Origin: Pseudorhodoferax sp. Leaf267
GTDB lineage: Bacteria > Pseudomonadota > Gammaproteobacteria > Burkholderiales > Burkholderiaceae_C
NCBI RefSeq assembly: GCF_001422405.1
Contig: NZ_LMMV01000002.1
Coordinates: forward strand, 62,001 to 126,000
Direction: 5' to 3'
Length of the DNA stretch: 64,000 nucleotides
The notes beneath the pieces were generated by a model. That model saw only the letters and a list, made by a program, of their open reading frames with translations, did not search any database and was not told the DNA's origin. Both the position numbers and the translations under genes were made by a program. Below are positions 8,498-17,312 of this stretch, piece after piece. Positions within the stretch are counted from its first letter, which is position 1. Every line of letters begins with the position of its first letter.

Positions 8498-8892
8498 CGC
8501 GTCACGCTCACGCAGGTGCCCGTGCCCACGGTCGATTCGATGTCGAACTCATGGACCAGGCGCCGGCTGCCCGACAGGCCCAGGCCCATGCCCTTGCCGG
8601 AGGTCCAGCCGTCCTTGAGTGCCAGGGTGAGGTCGGGGATGCCGGGCCCCTGGTCGACGAAGCGCAGGCGCAGGCCGCGCTTGATGCCGTCTTCCAGCAG
8701 CGCCCACTGCATCTCGCCGCCGCCGCCGTAGGTCACGGTGTTGCGCGACAGCTCGCTGGCCGCGGTGATCATCTTGGTCTGGTCGACCAGGCTGAAGCCC
8801 AGCTGCTGCGTGAGCCGGCGCACGTGCTGGCGGCTGGCCACGATGTCGGCCTCGGCCCGCAGCGGCATCGTTCCCTCGGGCTCAGTGTTCAT
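8488..8892 (-). CDS. rsbT: Stressosome switch kinase RsbT
   Basis: 134 residues, a single GHKL serine/threonine kinase domain of the RsbT type. Motifs: N-box AASELSRNTVTYGGGG, G1 DQGPGIPD, G2 GKGMGLGLSGSRRL. RsbT is held by the RsbR-RsbS complex and released after phosphorylating it. ATG 8892 is preferred: GGAG lies eight bases upstream, while the GTG five codons earlier has no ribosome site. It overlaps rsbS by 11 bp and the fusion gene by 10 bp, so translation is likely coupled. Its downstream partner in Bacillus (RsbU) is absent; the following kinases are the likely targets here. Confidence 0.93.
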   Translation of the reverse strand: MNTEPEGTMPLRAEADIVASRQHVRRLTQQLGFSLVDQTKMITAASELSRNTVTYGGGGEMQWALLEDGIKRGLRLRFVDQGPGIPDLTLALKDGWTSGKGMGLGLSGSRRLVHEFDIESTVGTGTCVSVTRWK

Positions 8893-9259
8893 CGAGATGG
8901 TCTCCACTGCGCGCGGCCTGCAGCAGCTGCATGCCGCGGCGCACGTTCAGCGCGGTCTTCACGCCGTCCAGCGACAGGCCCAGTTCCACGAGCGTGATGG
9001 CCACGGCCGGCTGCATGCCGACCACCACCGTGGTGGCGTCTAGCACGCTGGCGATGCCCGAGATCGAGGCCAGCATGCGGCCGACGAACGAGTCCACGAT
9101 CTCCAGCGCCGAGATGTCGATCAGCACGCCGTCGGCGCCCGTGGCCTCGATCTTGTTGGCCAGGTCGTCCTGCAGCAGCAGGGCCGTCTGGTCTTCCATG
9201 TCCACCTGGATGGTCACGAGCAGCGCGCTGCCCATCTGCAGGATCGGGATGCGGTACAT
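8882..9259 (-). CDS. rsbS: Stressosome STAS scaffold RsbS
   Basis: 125 residues, a lone STAS domain. The segment LIDISALEIVDSFVGRML contains Ser57, which by my alignment from memory matches the RsbT-phosphorylated Ser59 of Bacillus RsbS; GMQPAVAITLVELGL is the second conserved stretch. RsbS forms the core of the megadalton stressosome with RsbR. The start follows GAGG at the end of rsbR with a 7-bp gap between genes. Assignment is strong because R, S and T occur in canonical order. Confidence 0.95.
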   Translation of the reverse strand: MYRIPILQMGSALLVTIQVDMEDQTALLLQDDLANKIEATGADGVLIDISALEIVDSFVGRMLASISGIASVLDATTVVVGMQPAVAITLVELGLSLDGVKTALNVRRGMQLLQAARSGDHLDEH

Positions 9260-9266
9260 GGCGGCC

Positions 9267-10100
9267 TCAGGATTTCGTCACGGTGTAGCCGCCGCGCTTG
9301 AGCGCCAAGGCCAGGGCCGCGGCCAGCGTGGCCTTGGTGGTCACGCCCTGCAGGTCCACGCCCAGGTGCACGATGGTCTGCGCGATCTGCGGGCGCACGC
9401 CGCTGATGATGCAGTCCGCACCCATGAGCCGGATGGCGGTGACGGTCTTGAGCAGGTGCTGCGCGACCAGCGTGTCCACGGTGGGCACGCCCGTGATGTC
9501 GATGATGGCCAGCTCCGATTCGGTCTCGACGATGCGCTGCAGCAGCGCCTCCATCACCATTTGCGTGCGCGCCGAGTCCAGCGTGCCGATCATGGGCACG
9601 GCCAGCACGCCGTCCCACAGCTTGATGACGGGTGTGGAGAGCTCGAGCAGCTCGTCTTGCTGGCGCTTGATGATCTCTTCGCGCGAGCGCTGGAAGGCCG
9701 TCACGGTCCAGTGCGCCATGGCGTCGAGCTTGGTGGTCACGCTGGTCACGGCTTGCAGCAGCGTCTTGCTGTCCTTGCCCAGGCGGCGCTGCAGTGCGGC
9801 GAACACGGGCAGCTTCAGGGCCAGCACGAAGGCGCTGGTGTCACCCGCGTTCTGGCCCTGCGCCGCGCGCGAGGCCGACAGCGATTCCAGCACCTTCCTC
9901 GTGGTCGACCAGCCGGGCGAGGCCAGGTCGTCGGCACCGTCGGAGTGCAGCGCGCCGATCAGGGCCTTGAGCAGATCCTGCGCTTCGGACTTGGCGCTGA
10001 TCGAGGGGCTCTTGCCCTGGGCCGCGGAGAGCCAGCTACCCAACAGGTCTGCCTCGTCTTCCTGTAGGACGGCGAGCAATGTTTGGTCGTGGGAAGCCAT
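9267..10100 (-). CDS. rsbR: Stressosome sensor RsbR (N-terminal sensor domain + STAS)
   Basis: 277 residues. Residues 1-145 form an all-helical N-terminal domain of the RsbR sensor type, followed by the linker RQQDELLELSTPVIKLW and a C-terminal STAS domain with IIDITGVPTVDTLVAQHL and ISGVRPQIAQTIVHLG. Aligned from memory to Bacillus RsbRA, the phosphosites correspond to Ser176 (normally Thr171, in GTLDS) and Thr210 (Thr205, in TVDT); the first is a Thr-to-Ser change. The N-terminal domain differs between paralogues and sets the signal; here it is not identifiable. ATG 10100 is chosen over upstream in-frame codons, which would add 76 residues unlike any known RsbR. It is the first gene of a six-gene operon reaching to 4980. 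Confidence 0.93.
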   Translation of the reverse strand: MASHDQTLLAVLQEDEADLLGSWLSAAQGKSPSISAKSEAQDLLKALIGALHSDGADDLASPGWSTTRKVLESLSASRAAQGQNAGDTSAFVLALKLPVFAALQRRLGKDSKTLLQAVTSVTTKLDAMAHWTVTAFQRSREEIIKRQQDELLELSTPVIKLWDGVLAVPMIGTLDSARTQMVMEALLQRIVETESELAIIDITGVPTVDTLVAQHLLKTVTAIRLMGADCIISGVRPQIAQTIVHLGVDLQGVTTKATLAAALALALKRGGYTVTKS

Positions 10101-10300
10101 GGATACCTTTCGCTGAGGAACTGAAATAGCCCGCGTACGGTGAGGGCGTTTGGATTCTAGGAGCGCCCCACCGAGTGCCAGCCTTCCGGCTGCAACTCGC
10201 GGCGTTGTCCTGCACACATCCGGGCGCGGCGCCCGCAACGCGTCACATGTATGCCGGCGCACGATCCGCGTCATCTGGAAATTCGGCACAGGACAAGGCG
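10101..10300. other. Divergent intergenic region (rsbR / AI-2E transporter)
   Basis: Two hundred bases between divergent starts must hold promoters for both the stressosome operon and the transporter. Reading toward rsbR, a CTAGAAT element (about 10153-10159) resembles a -10 box, but no convincing -35 was found at the right distance. No clear operator was seen. Confidence 0.35.
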
Positions 10301-11449
10301 ATGGCAGGCGAACAAGAGCAGAACCCACCCGCGCCAGACAGTGGCCATGTGCTCCCGGATGCGGCCGTCAACATGCGCAACGCCTCGCTGGCGGTGCTCA
10401 CTGTGCTGGCCTGTGTCTTCGCGCTGCAATGGGCGGCGCCGGTCTTCATCCCGCTGATGCTGAGCCTGCTGCTGACCTACGCACTGTCGCCCGCCGTGGT
10501 GTGGCTCGCGCGCTGGCACATCTCCCCCTGGATCGGATCGGCCGTGGTGCTGCTGAGCCTGGTGGGCGCCATGGGCTGGACCGCCTGGTCCCTGTCGGCC
10601 AGCGCTGGTTCCCTGCTCGATTCCTTGCCGGTGGCGGCGCAGAAGCTGCGCCTGATCATGCTGAGCGGGGGCAAGAACGACGTCAGCGCGTTGCAGACGG
10701 TGCAACAGGCCGCGGCGCAGCTGGAGCAGGCGGCCGAGGCCTCGGCCGCCAAGGAACTGCCGCGCCGCGGTGTCACGCGTGTGGTGATCGAACGGCCGCG
10801 CTTCAACGTGCGCGACTACCTGTGGACCGGCACGGTGGGCCTTATGAGCGCGGCCGCGCAGATGACCATGGTGGTGTTCCTCACCTACTTCGCGCTGGGC
10901 TCGGGCACCACCTTCCGGCGCAAGCTCGTCAAGATCAGCGGAGCCAGCCTGCAGAAAAAGAAGATCACCGTCCACGTGCTGGACGACATCGCGGCCAACG
11001 TGGAACGCTACCTGCTAGTGCAGATCCTGACCAGCGCGCTCGTGGGCGTTGCCACGGGCCTGACCTTCTGGGCCTTCGGGCTGGACAACGCGGCGGTGTG
11101 GGGCATCGTGGCTGGCGTGACCAACCTGATTCCGTACCTGGGCTCGATGCTGGTCATGGTGGGCGCGGGCCTGCTGGCGCTGCTGCAGTTCAACAGCTAC
11201 GAGACGGCCGCGTTGATCGCCGGCAGCTCGCTGCTGATCCACATGCTGGTGGGCCAACTGCTGGTGCCGTTCCTGACCAGCCGCACCAGCCGCATGAACC
11301 CGGTGGCCGTGTTCGTGGGCGTGATCTTCTGGGGCTGGCTCTGGGGCATCCCGGGCCTGCTGCTGGGCATCCCGATCATGATGGTCATCAAGGCGGTCTG
11401 CGACCACGTGGAAGACCTGCAGCCGATAGGCGAGCTGCTCAGCGACTGA
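10301..11449 (+). CDS. AI-2E/PerM-family membrane transporter
   Basis: 382 residues, a polytopic inner-membrane protein of the AI-2 exporter/PerM (DUF20) family. Hydrophobic segments near residues 30-90 (LAVLTVLACVFALQWAAPVF and following), a central soluble loop, and a C-terminal membrane bundle with NLIPYLGSMLVMVGAG, a family signature. GIPGLLLGIPIMMVIK near the end is also typical. ATG 10301 was chosen because ACAAGG lies just upstream and the preceding frame lacks character. Substrates of this family are poorly known; the AI-2 link applies to only some members. It ends exactly where the convergent kinase gene ends, with adjacent stop codons and no room for a terminator. Confidence 0.92.
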   Translation: MAGEQEQNPPAPDSGHVLPDAAVNMRNASLAVLTVLACVFALQWAAPVFIPLMLSLLLTYALSPAVVWLARWHISPWIGSAVVLLSLVGAMGWTAWSLSASAGSLLDSLPVAAQKLRLIMLSGGKNDVSALQTVQQAAAQLEQAAEASAAKELPRRGVTRVVIERPRFNVRDYLWTGTVGLMSAAAQMTMVVFLTYFALGSGTTFRRKLVKISGASLQKKKITVHVLDDIAANVERYLLVQILTSALVGVATGLTFWAFGLDNAAVWGIVAGVTNLIPYLGSMLVMVGAGLLALLQFNSYETAALIAGSSLLIHMLVGQLLVPFLTSRTSRMNPVAVFVGVIFWGWLWGIPGLLLGIPIMMVIKAVCDHVEDLQPIGELLSD

Positions 11450-13000
11450 TCAGGCGGGCTGCAGCGTCTGCAGGATGGCCATGAGGTGGTCCACGTCCAG
11501 CGGCTTGACCAGGTGGTGGTCGAACCCCGCGGCGCGCGTGCGCTCGCGGTCGCGCGCCTGGCCCCAGCCGGTCAGCGCCACCAGCACCATGCCGGCATGG
11601 GCCGGATCGTTGCGGATGTGGCGCGCCAGCTCGCAGCCGTCCATGCCGGGCATGCCGATGTCCAGGATGGCCAGCGTGGGCAGCTCGCCGGCCAGCCGTT
11701 CCAGCGCGGCCTGGCCGCTGTAGGCCACGGTCACTTCGAAGCCCAGCGCATCCAGGAACTCGGCCAGCGTGTCGGCAGCGTCGTGGTTGTCGTCGACCAC
11801 CAGGGCCTTGGCCGTGTGCACGGGCATGGCGGCCGGCGCGGCGGCGACGGGCGCGGGCGGCGCTGCCTGCACGCTCTGCAAGGGCAGGCGCACCGAGAAT
11901 TGCGCGCCCTGGCCCAGGCCGGCGCTGGCCACATCGACGCGGCCGCCGTGCAGCTCGACCAGGCTGCGCACCAGCGTCAGCCCGATGCCCAGCCCGCCCT
12001 GGGCCGTCTTGGCCGTGCCGCTGGCCTGCACGAACATGTCGAAGATCGAGCCCAGCATCTCGGGCGCGATGCCGATGCCGTTGTCGCGCACGTCCACGAT
12101 GGCCTGGTCGGCGTCGCGCCGGGCTGCCACGGCGATGTGGCCGGCACGCGGGGTGTACTTGGCAGCGTTGTTGAGCAGGTTGGAGAACACCTGCGTCAGC
12201 CGCACGCCGTCGCCCTGCAGCACCAGGGGCTCGGCCGGGATGTCCACCTCGAACTGGTGCTGGGCCCTGTCCAGCAGCGGCCGGCTCAGCTCGATGGCGT
12301 CACCCAGCACCCGCTGCAGCTCCACGGGCGCCAGGTCCAGCTCGATCTTGCCGCGCGTGATGCGCGAGACCTCCATGAGGTCGTCCACCAGCCGCACCAT
12401 GTGGTCGATCTGGCGCCGCATCATGGCGTAGTGCCGCGTGGCCTCGGCCGGCTCGGGCTTCTTGCGGTCCAGCAGCGAGATCGCGGTCAGCAGCGGCGCC
12501 AGCGGGTTGCGCAGCTCGTGCGCCAGCGTGGCGAGGAACTCGGTCTTGCGCTGGTCGGCCTCGCGCAGGCCCTGCAGCGTGGCACGCAGGTCGTACTGGC
12601 GCAGGCGTGCCCGCATGGCCGAGCGCACCGAGCTCACGAACGACGCCACGCGCACGGGTCGCTCGATCACGGTCACGTTGGCGGCCGTGGCCATGGCCTC
12701 GCCGATGGCGCGCGAGTCCGCGCCCGGGCGGGCCAGCACCAGCAGCGGCAGGTCGGACCAGGCCGGCTGCTCGGCCAGCGCGCGTTTCATGGCCGGGGCG
12801 GCCGGATCGGTCAGGGCTTCCTCGGCGAGCAAGATGGCGCCGGCCCCACGGCCCATCTCATGGACCAGCTCTTCGAGCGTGGCAAAGGGCTGGGCGTCGA
12901 AGCCGGCGCGCCGCAGCACCGTTTCGGCCATGTCGGCGTCCCTGGACGTCGGGGCCCGCATCAGGATGCGGTGTTCGACGGGGCCCGGGCCAGCCGTCAC
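11450..13000 (-). CDS. Hybrid histidine kinase with pseudo-receiver N-terminus, partner of KaiC-like protein
   Basis: 516 residues from a GTG at 13000 that overlaps the kaiC stop in a GTGA junction, so translation should be coupled. Residues 10-125 have receiver-like fold features (HRILMRAPTSRDADMAETVL, LPLLVLARPG) but lack the acidic pair and an obvious phospho-Asp, so this looks like a pseudo-receiver. Then HisKA with LAHELRNPLAPLLTAISLL, HATPase (NLLNNAAKYTPRAG, DNGIGIAPEM, GGLGIGLTLVRSL), an Ala/Pro linker, and a genuine C-terminal receiver (acceptor Asp in LAILDIGMPGMDG, Lys in HLVKPLD). Cytoplasmic. The coupling to kaiC suggests the kinase reads the state of the ATPase (inference). Confidence 0.92.
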   Translation of the reverse strand: MTAGPGPVEHRILMRAPTSRDADMAETVLRRAGFDAQPFATLEELVHEMGRGAGAILLAEEALTDPAAPAMKRALAEQPAWSDLPLLVLARPGADSRAIGEAMATAANVTVIERPVRVASFVSSVRSAMRARLRQYDLRATLQGLREADQRKTEFLATLAHELRNPLAPLLTAISLLDRKKPEPAEATRHYAMMRRQIDHMVRLVDDLMEVSRITRGKIELDLAPVELQRVLGDAIELSRPLLDRAQHQFEVDIPAEPLVLQGDGVRLTQVFSNLLNNAAKYTPRAGHIAVAARRDADQAIVDVRDNGIGIAPEMLGSIFDMFVQASGTAKTAQGGLGIGLTLVRSLVELHGGRVDVASAGLGQGAQFSVRLPLQSVQAAPPAPVAAAPAAMPVHTAKALVVDDNHDAADTLAEFLDALGFEVTVAYSGQAALERLAGELPTLAILDIGMPGMDGCELARHIRNDPAHAGMVLVALTGWGQARDRERTRAAGFDHHLVKPLDVDHLMAILQTLQPA

Positions 13001-14544
13001 GTGGTGGCCCGGTTGGGGGTGTTGGACGTCGGCACGCCGGTCAGGATGCCGCGGAACTGCCGCAGCGGCTGCCCGATCCGGATGCCGGTGCTGTCCATCG
13101 AGAACTCGCGGATGGAGCGCTCGTGCGCACCGCCGCGCTTCTTGAGCACCGAGATCGCCTGGCGCACCTCGCCATCGGCTTCGAAGTAGCGCAGCAGCAC
13201 CACCGCGTCGGCGAGGTAGCTGGCGTCCACCGGCGACTTCATGTTCATGCCGATCAGGCCGTGCTGCGCACCGACCAGCAAGGTGGCCACGCCGCACTGG
13301 CCCAGGTAGGTCAACAGCTCGTGCAGCTGCACGATCAGGAAGCGCTCGTCGGGCATCGCGTTCAGATAGCCGTTCAGGCTGTCGATCACGATGACGCGCG
13401 CCTCGCGCTCGGTGACCGCGACCCGGATCAGGTGCACGAACTCGCCGGGCGACAGCTCTGCCGGGTCCACCTGCCGCAGGTGGATGTGGCCCGACTCGAT
13501 GTGGGGCGCCAGGTCCATGCCCATGCCCTCGCAACGTGTGCGCAGCGTGTTGATGCTCTCGTCGAAGATGAACAGCGCCGCATGTTCGCCGCGCTGGGCA
13601 GCCGCCATGGCGAACTGCACGGCGACAGTGGACTTGCCCGTGCCCGGCGCGCCGACGAACAGGCTGCTGGTGCCGCGCTCCAGGCCGCCGCCGAGCAGGG
13701 CGTCCAGCTCGGGCAGCCCGCTGGGCATGCGCGTCTGGGTGATCGGCGGCGTGTGTTCGGCGGCCACGAGGCGGGGGTAGACCTGCAGCCCGCCGCGCAC
13801 GATCTTGTAGTCGTGAAAACCCCCGCGGTAAGCCTGGCCGCGGAACTTGGCCACGATGAGACGGCGCCGCACCGAGCCGTAGTCCGAATGCATCTGCTCC
13901 AGCCGCACGACGGCGTGCGAGATGCTCTGCACCTGCAGGTCGTGCTCGACCGCGGTCATGTCGTCCAGCAGGAGTACGGTGCAGTTGCGCCCGGCGAAAA
14001 ACTGCTTGAGCGCAAGGATCTGGCGCCGGTATCGCAGCGAATTGCCGGCCAGCAGGCGCAGTTCGGACAGCGAATCGAACACCACGCGCGTGGGACGGAT
14101 CGCGTCCACGTCGGCCAGGATGCGCAACGTCGTCTCGCTGAGCTCCACCTCTGAAGGGTGGAACATCGTGTACTGCTCATCAGGCTCCAGCGAGTCGGGC
14201 GTGGGCAGCATCTCGCGCACATGGACGCCCTGCAGGTTCCACCCATGCGAACGCGCCACGCCGGTGAGCTCGTTGGCCGTCTCCGACAGCGTCACATACA
14301 GCACGGGCTCGCCGCGTTGCGCGCCTTCCATGAGGAATTGCAGCGCAATCGTGGTCTTGCCGGAGCCCGGCGTGCCCTCCAGCAGGTACAGGCGGTTGGA
14401 GGTCAGACCGCCGCCCAGGACGGCGTCCAGGCCAGGCACGCCGGTGTGCACCTGGTCGGGCGCCGTGTCGGGAGAGGTGGAGGTTTGCGCTTGCGGCACG
14501 GCGGCATCCAGTTGTCGTTGTGGCTGTCGTGCCTTTATACCCAT
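12997..14544 (-). CDS. kaiC: KaiC-like double RecA-domain ATPase
   Basis: 515 residues with two KaiC domains, the length of cyanobacterial KaiC. Walker A motifs GTPGSGKTT (57-65) and GAPGTGKST (298-306); Walker B-like VVFDSLSELRLL and VIVIDSLNGYL. The second-domain tail FEADGEVRQAISVLKKRGG is the KaiC C-terminal signature. Aligned from memory, the KaiC autophosphorylation pair Ser431-Thr432 corresponds to Ser442-Tyr443, so one site is conserved and the other replaced. KaiA and KaiB are not encoded nearby. Non-cyanobacterial KaiC proteins are linked to stress or rhythmic regulation, and this one precedes a coupled hybrid kinase. ATG 14544 gives a disordered Gln/Ala leader of about 30 residues. 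Confidence 0.93.
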   Translation of the reverse strand: MGIKARQPQRQLDAAVPQAQTSTSPDTAPDQVHTGVPGLDAVLGGGLTSNRLYLLEGTPGSGKTTIALQFLMEGAQRGEPVLYVTLSETANELTGVARSHGWNLQGVHVREMLPTPDSLEPDEQYTMFHPSEVELSETTLRILADVDAIRPTRVVFDSLSELRLLAGNSLRYRRQILALKQFFAGRNCTVLLLDDMTAVEHDLQVQSISHAVVRLEQMHSDYGSVRRRLIVAKFRGQAYRGGFHDYKIVRGGLQVYPRLVAAEHTPPITQTRMPSGLPELDALLGGGLERGTSSLFVGAPGTGKSTVAVQFAMAAAQRGEHAALFIFDESINTLRTRCEGMGMDLAPHIESGHIHLRQVDPAELSPGEFVHLIRVAVTEREARVIVIDSLNGYLNAMPDERFLIVQLHELLTYLGQCGVATLLVGAQHGLIGMNMKSPVDASYLADAVVLLRYFEADGEVRQAISVLKKRGGAHERSIREFSMDSTGIRIGQPLRQFRGILTGVPTSNTPNRATT

Positions 14545-14654
14545 GGCACGCGCGGGCCTGGGTAGGCGGACGCGCGCAGCCGCTGCAGTGCAGCGCGTGC
14601 CATGCGCAAATGCGGCGGCGTCCTACACGCCCTGGCCCCGCGATGTGCGGCCAG

Positions 14655-14678
14655 AAAAAGGGCGCCACGCAGGCGCCC
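14655..14678 (-). terminator. Intrinsic terminator of the disordered-protein gene
   Basis: GGGCGCC and GGCGCCC (14660-14666 and 14672-14678) form a 7-bp perfect stem with a 5-nt loop. Read on the minus strand it is followed by TTTTTC. It lies about 20 bp past the stop of the gene ending at 14701 and separates it from kaiC. Confidence 0.75.
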
Positions 14679-14700
14679 GGTTGGTCAAGCGCTGCGCGCC

Positions 14701-15519
14701 TTACTTGGTGCCGGAAGTACCGCCGCCGGAGGCCGCGCCGCCGCCCGTGCGCTTGCCGGTGTCGGCGCCGGCCGACTCGCTGCGCTGGGGATCGCCGGCC
14801 GGGCGGTTCTTGCGCCACTCGCTGAACTCGTCCGAAAACTTCTTGTAGCGCTCACCGCGCCAGGAGTGGTAGTCGTTGTCCAGGTTGCGCACCTGCTCGT
14901 CGCGCCACTGCTGGTAGTCCGGGTCCCAATGGCCCTGGTGGCGCCCACCGCCCTGGTTGGAGCCGTAGCCCAGCTGGTCGCTGCTGCCGCCGTAGTTCTG
15001 CGCGCCGGCATAGGCGCCGGTGTTGGACTGGTAGCCGCCCGATCCGCCCTGGAAGCGGCCGCGGTCGCGTTGATCCTCCTGGCCCCAGTAGCCGGCCTGC
15101 GGCTGGCCCTGGTCGTAGGGGTTGTAGCCGCGCCGCTGGTCCTGGCTGCGGTAACCCTGGTCGAAATCCTGCGTGCCGTAGCCGCCATAGCCCTGGTTGC
15201 CCTGCCGGCCCTGGTAGGGGTCGTAGCGCTGACGGTCCTGGTGGCCATAGCTGCTCGCGCCGCCGTAGCCGCCGCTGGGCTGGTTGTGCACGTCGGGTGC
15301 ACCGAAGCGCCCGTAGCTGGCCTGCGTCGGGTCGTTGCGGCTCAGGTCGTCACGGTCGCCACGGTAGGAGGACGCATCACGCCCGCCGTACTGCCGCTCG
15401 TCACGCCCACTGCCGTACTGGCCGCCGTACTGGCGGTTGCTGTCGGCGTACTGGTCCTGCTGCCGACCATCGTGGTCGCGGTAGTCGCTTTGCTGGTTCC
15501 GGTGGTCACGTTGTGCCAT
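14701..15519 (-). CDS. Low-complexity Gly/Gln/Tyr/Arg-rich protein, probably disordered
   Basis: 272 residues, function unknown. Residues 1-190 are almost entirely G, Q, Y, R, D, S and N in short irregular repeats (GGYGG, RGDRDD, YGGYGTQDF), resembling prion-like or phase-separating sequences. A compact charged aromatic segment follows (residues 195-240, around WDPDYQQWRDEQVRNLD and YKKFSDEFSEWRKN), then a Gly/Ser/Thr tail. No signal peptide or membrane segment. ATG 15519 is supported by AAAGGAAC nine bases upstream. Similar proteins with the W-D-P-D-Y box exist in beta- and alphaproteobacteria, but I know no function. It stands alone with its own terminator amid signalling genes, which makes a stress-related role plausible but unproven. 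Confidence 0.85.
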   Translation of the reverse strand: MAQRDHRNQQSDYRDHDGRQQDQYADSNRQYGGQYGSGRDERQYGGRDASSYRGDRDDLSRNDPTQASYGRFGAPDVHNQPSGGYGGASSYGHQDRQRYDPYQGRQGNQGYGGYGTQDFDQGYRSQDQRRGYNPYDQGQPQAGYWGQEDQRDRGRFQGGSGGYQSNTGAYAGAQNYGGSSDQLGYGSNQGGGRHQGHWDPDYQQWRDEQVRNLDNDYHSWRGERYKKFSDEFSEWRKNRPAGDPQRSESAGADTGKRTGGGAASGGGTSGTK

Positions 15520-15693
15520 TGCTGTTCCTTTCGCGATTGCGGTTGGGGTTGCTGGTCACAGTCCCGTCGTGCGCTGCGGTGTCGCGGCGAGACCGTAGGG
15601 AGCACCTTGCGCCGACGGCCCGAGCTGCTGCGACGGCCCATTGCGCAAGCACCGGTAGGACGCTTCCGACCAGCCGGCGCCGCGTGCGCAGCC

Positions 15694-16080
15694 CTACTGG
15701 CTGGCCTTTTCCGCCGGCATGGGCACGGCGGACGAAGCACCGGACACCGGTGGCGGCATGGCCTGGCCCATGGGCTCGCTCGCGCTCGATGCGGGCGGCA
15801 TGGCGCCACTGCCCGTCACGCCGCCGGCCGCGCCGCTGCCGGACGCGCCGCCGGTGTTGCCGCTGCCGGAGGGGCCCGTGCTGCCGCCGGCCGGGCCGTC
15901 CGGCGCGGTGGGCATGGCCGCCGGTGCGCTGCTGGTGGCAGCGGGCGGGTTGGCACTACTGCCGGCAGCGCCGGGCGTGGGCGCCTCGTTGCGCTGGCAG
16001 GCGGCCAGCAACAGCGTGAGGGCGATGGCAGTGGCCCCTGTCAGGCTTTTGACGGGCAGTGTGGTCGTGGATGAGGGCAT
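15694..16080 (-). CDS. Small Gly/Ala/Pro/Ser-rich lipoprotein
   Basis: 128 residues. A signal peptide ends in the lipobox LLAAC (Cys about residue 28), so the product should be lipid-anchored. The mature part is low complexity: runs of GSGNTGGASGSG type and a Pro/Met-rich end, with no recognisable domain. ATG 16080 is supported by GGAG about seven bases upstream. It may be a spacer-like surface or periplasmic lipoprotein. The 174 bp between it and the disordered-protein gene show no feature. Confidence 0.8.
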   Translation of the reverse strand: MPSSTTTLPVKSLTGATAIALTLLLAACQRNEAPTPGAAGSSANPPAATSSAPAAMPTAPDGPAGGSTGPSGSGNTGGASGSGAAGGVTGSGAMPPASSASEPMGQAMPPPVSGASSAVPMPAEKASQ

Positions 16081-16179
16081 GGTGTCTCCAAAGTGTTGCG
16101 GGGCAGCCGAGGATCGGTCCATCGATCGTGGGTGCCGGCAGCATCAGCCGCTGTAGGACCAGCCCAACAAGCCATGCCG

Positions 16180-16197
16180 GTCATGCGAGCGCATGAC
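16180..16197 (-). terminator. Hairpin after the CheR-CheB-kinase operon
   Basis: GTCATGCG-AG-CGCATGAC is a perfect 8-bp stem with a 2-nt loop, nine bases past the stop at 16206. No T-run follows on the minus strand, so it may be a weak terminator or 3' end stabiliser. Confidence 0.4.
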
Positions 16198-16205
16198 TCA
16201 GCGGT

Positions 16206-17308
<1,103 letters not shown>

Positions 17309-17312
<4 letters not shown>

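Noticed and set aside
6608-8731. A 707-codon plus-strand frame across the stressosome kinases
   Set aside because: Antisense shadow of three well-supported genes with clear motifs.
11450-16205. Search for a kaiB or kaiA gene next to kaiC
   Set aside because: No thioredoxin-like small frame of KaiB size with its conserved pattern was found on either strand.
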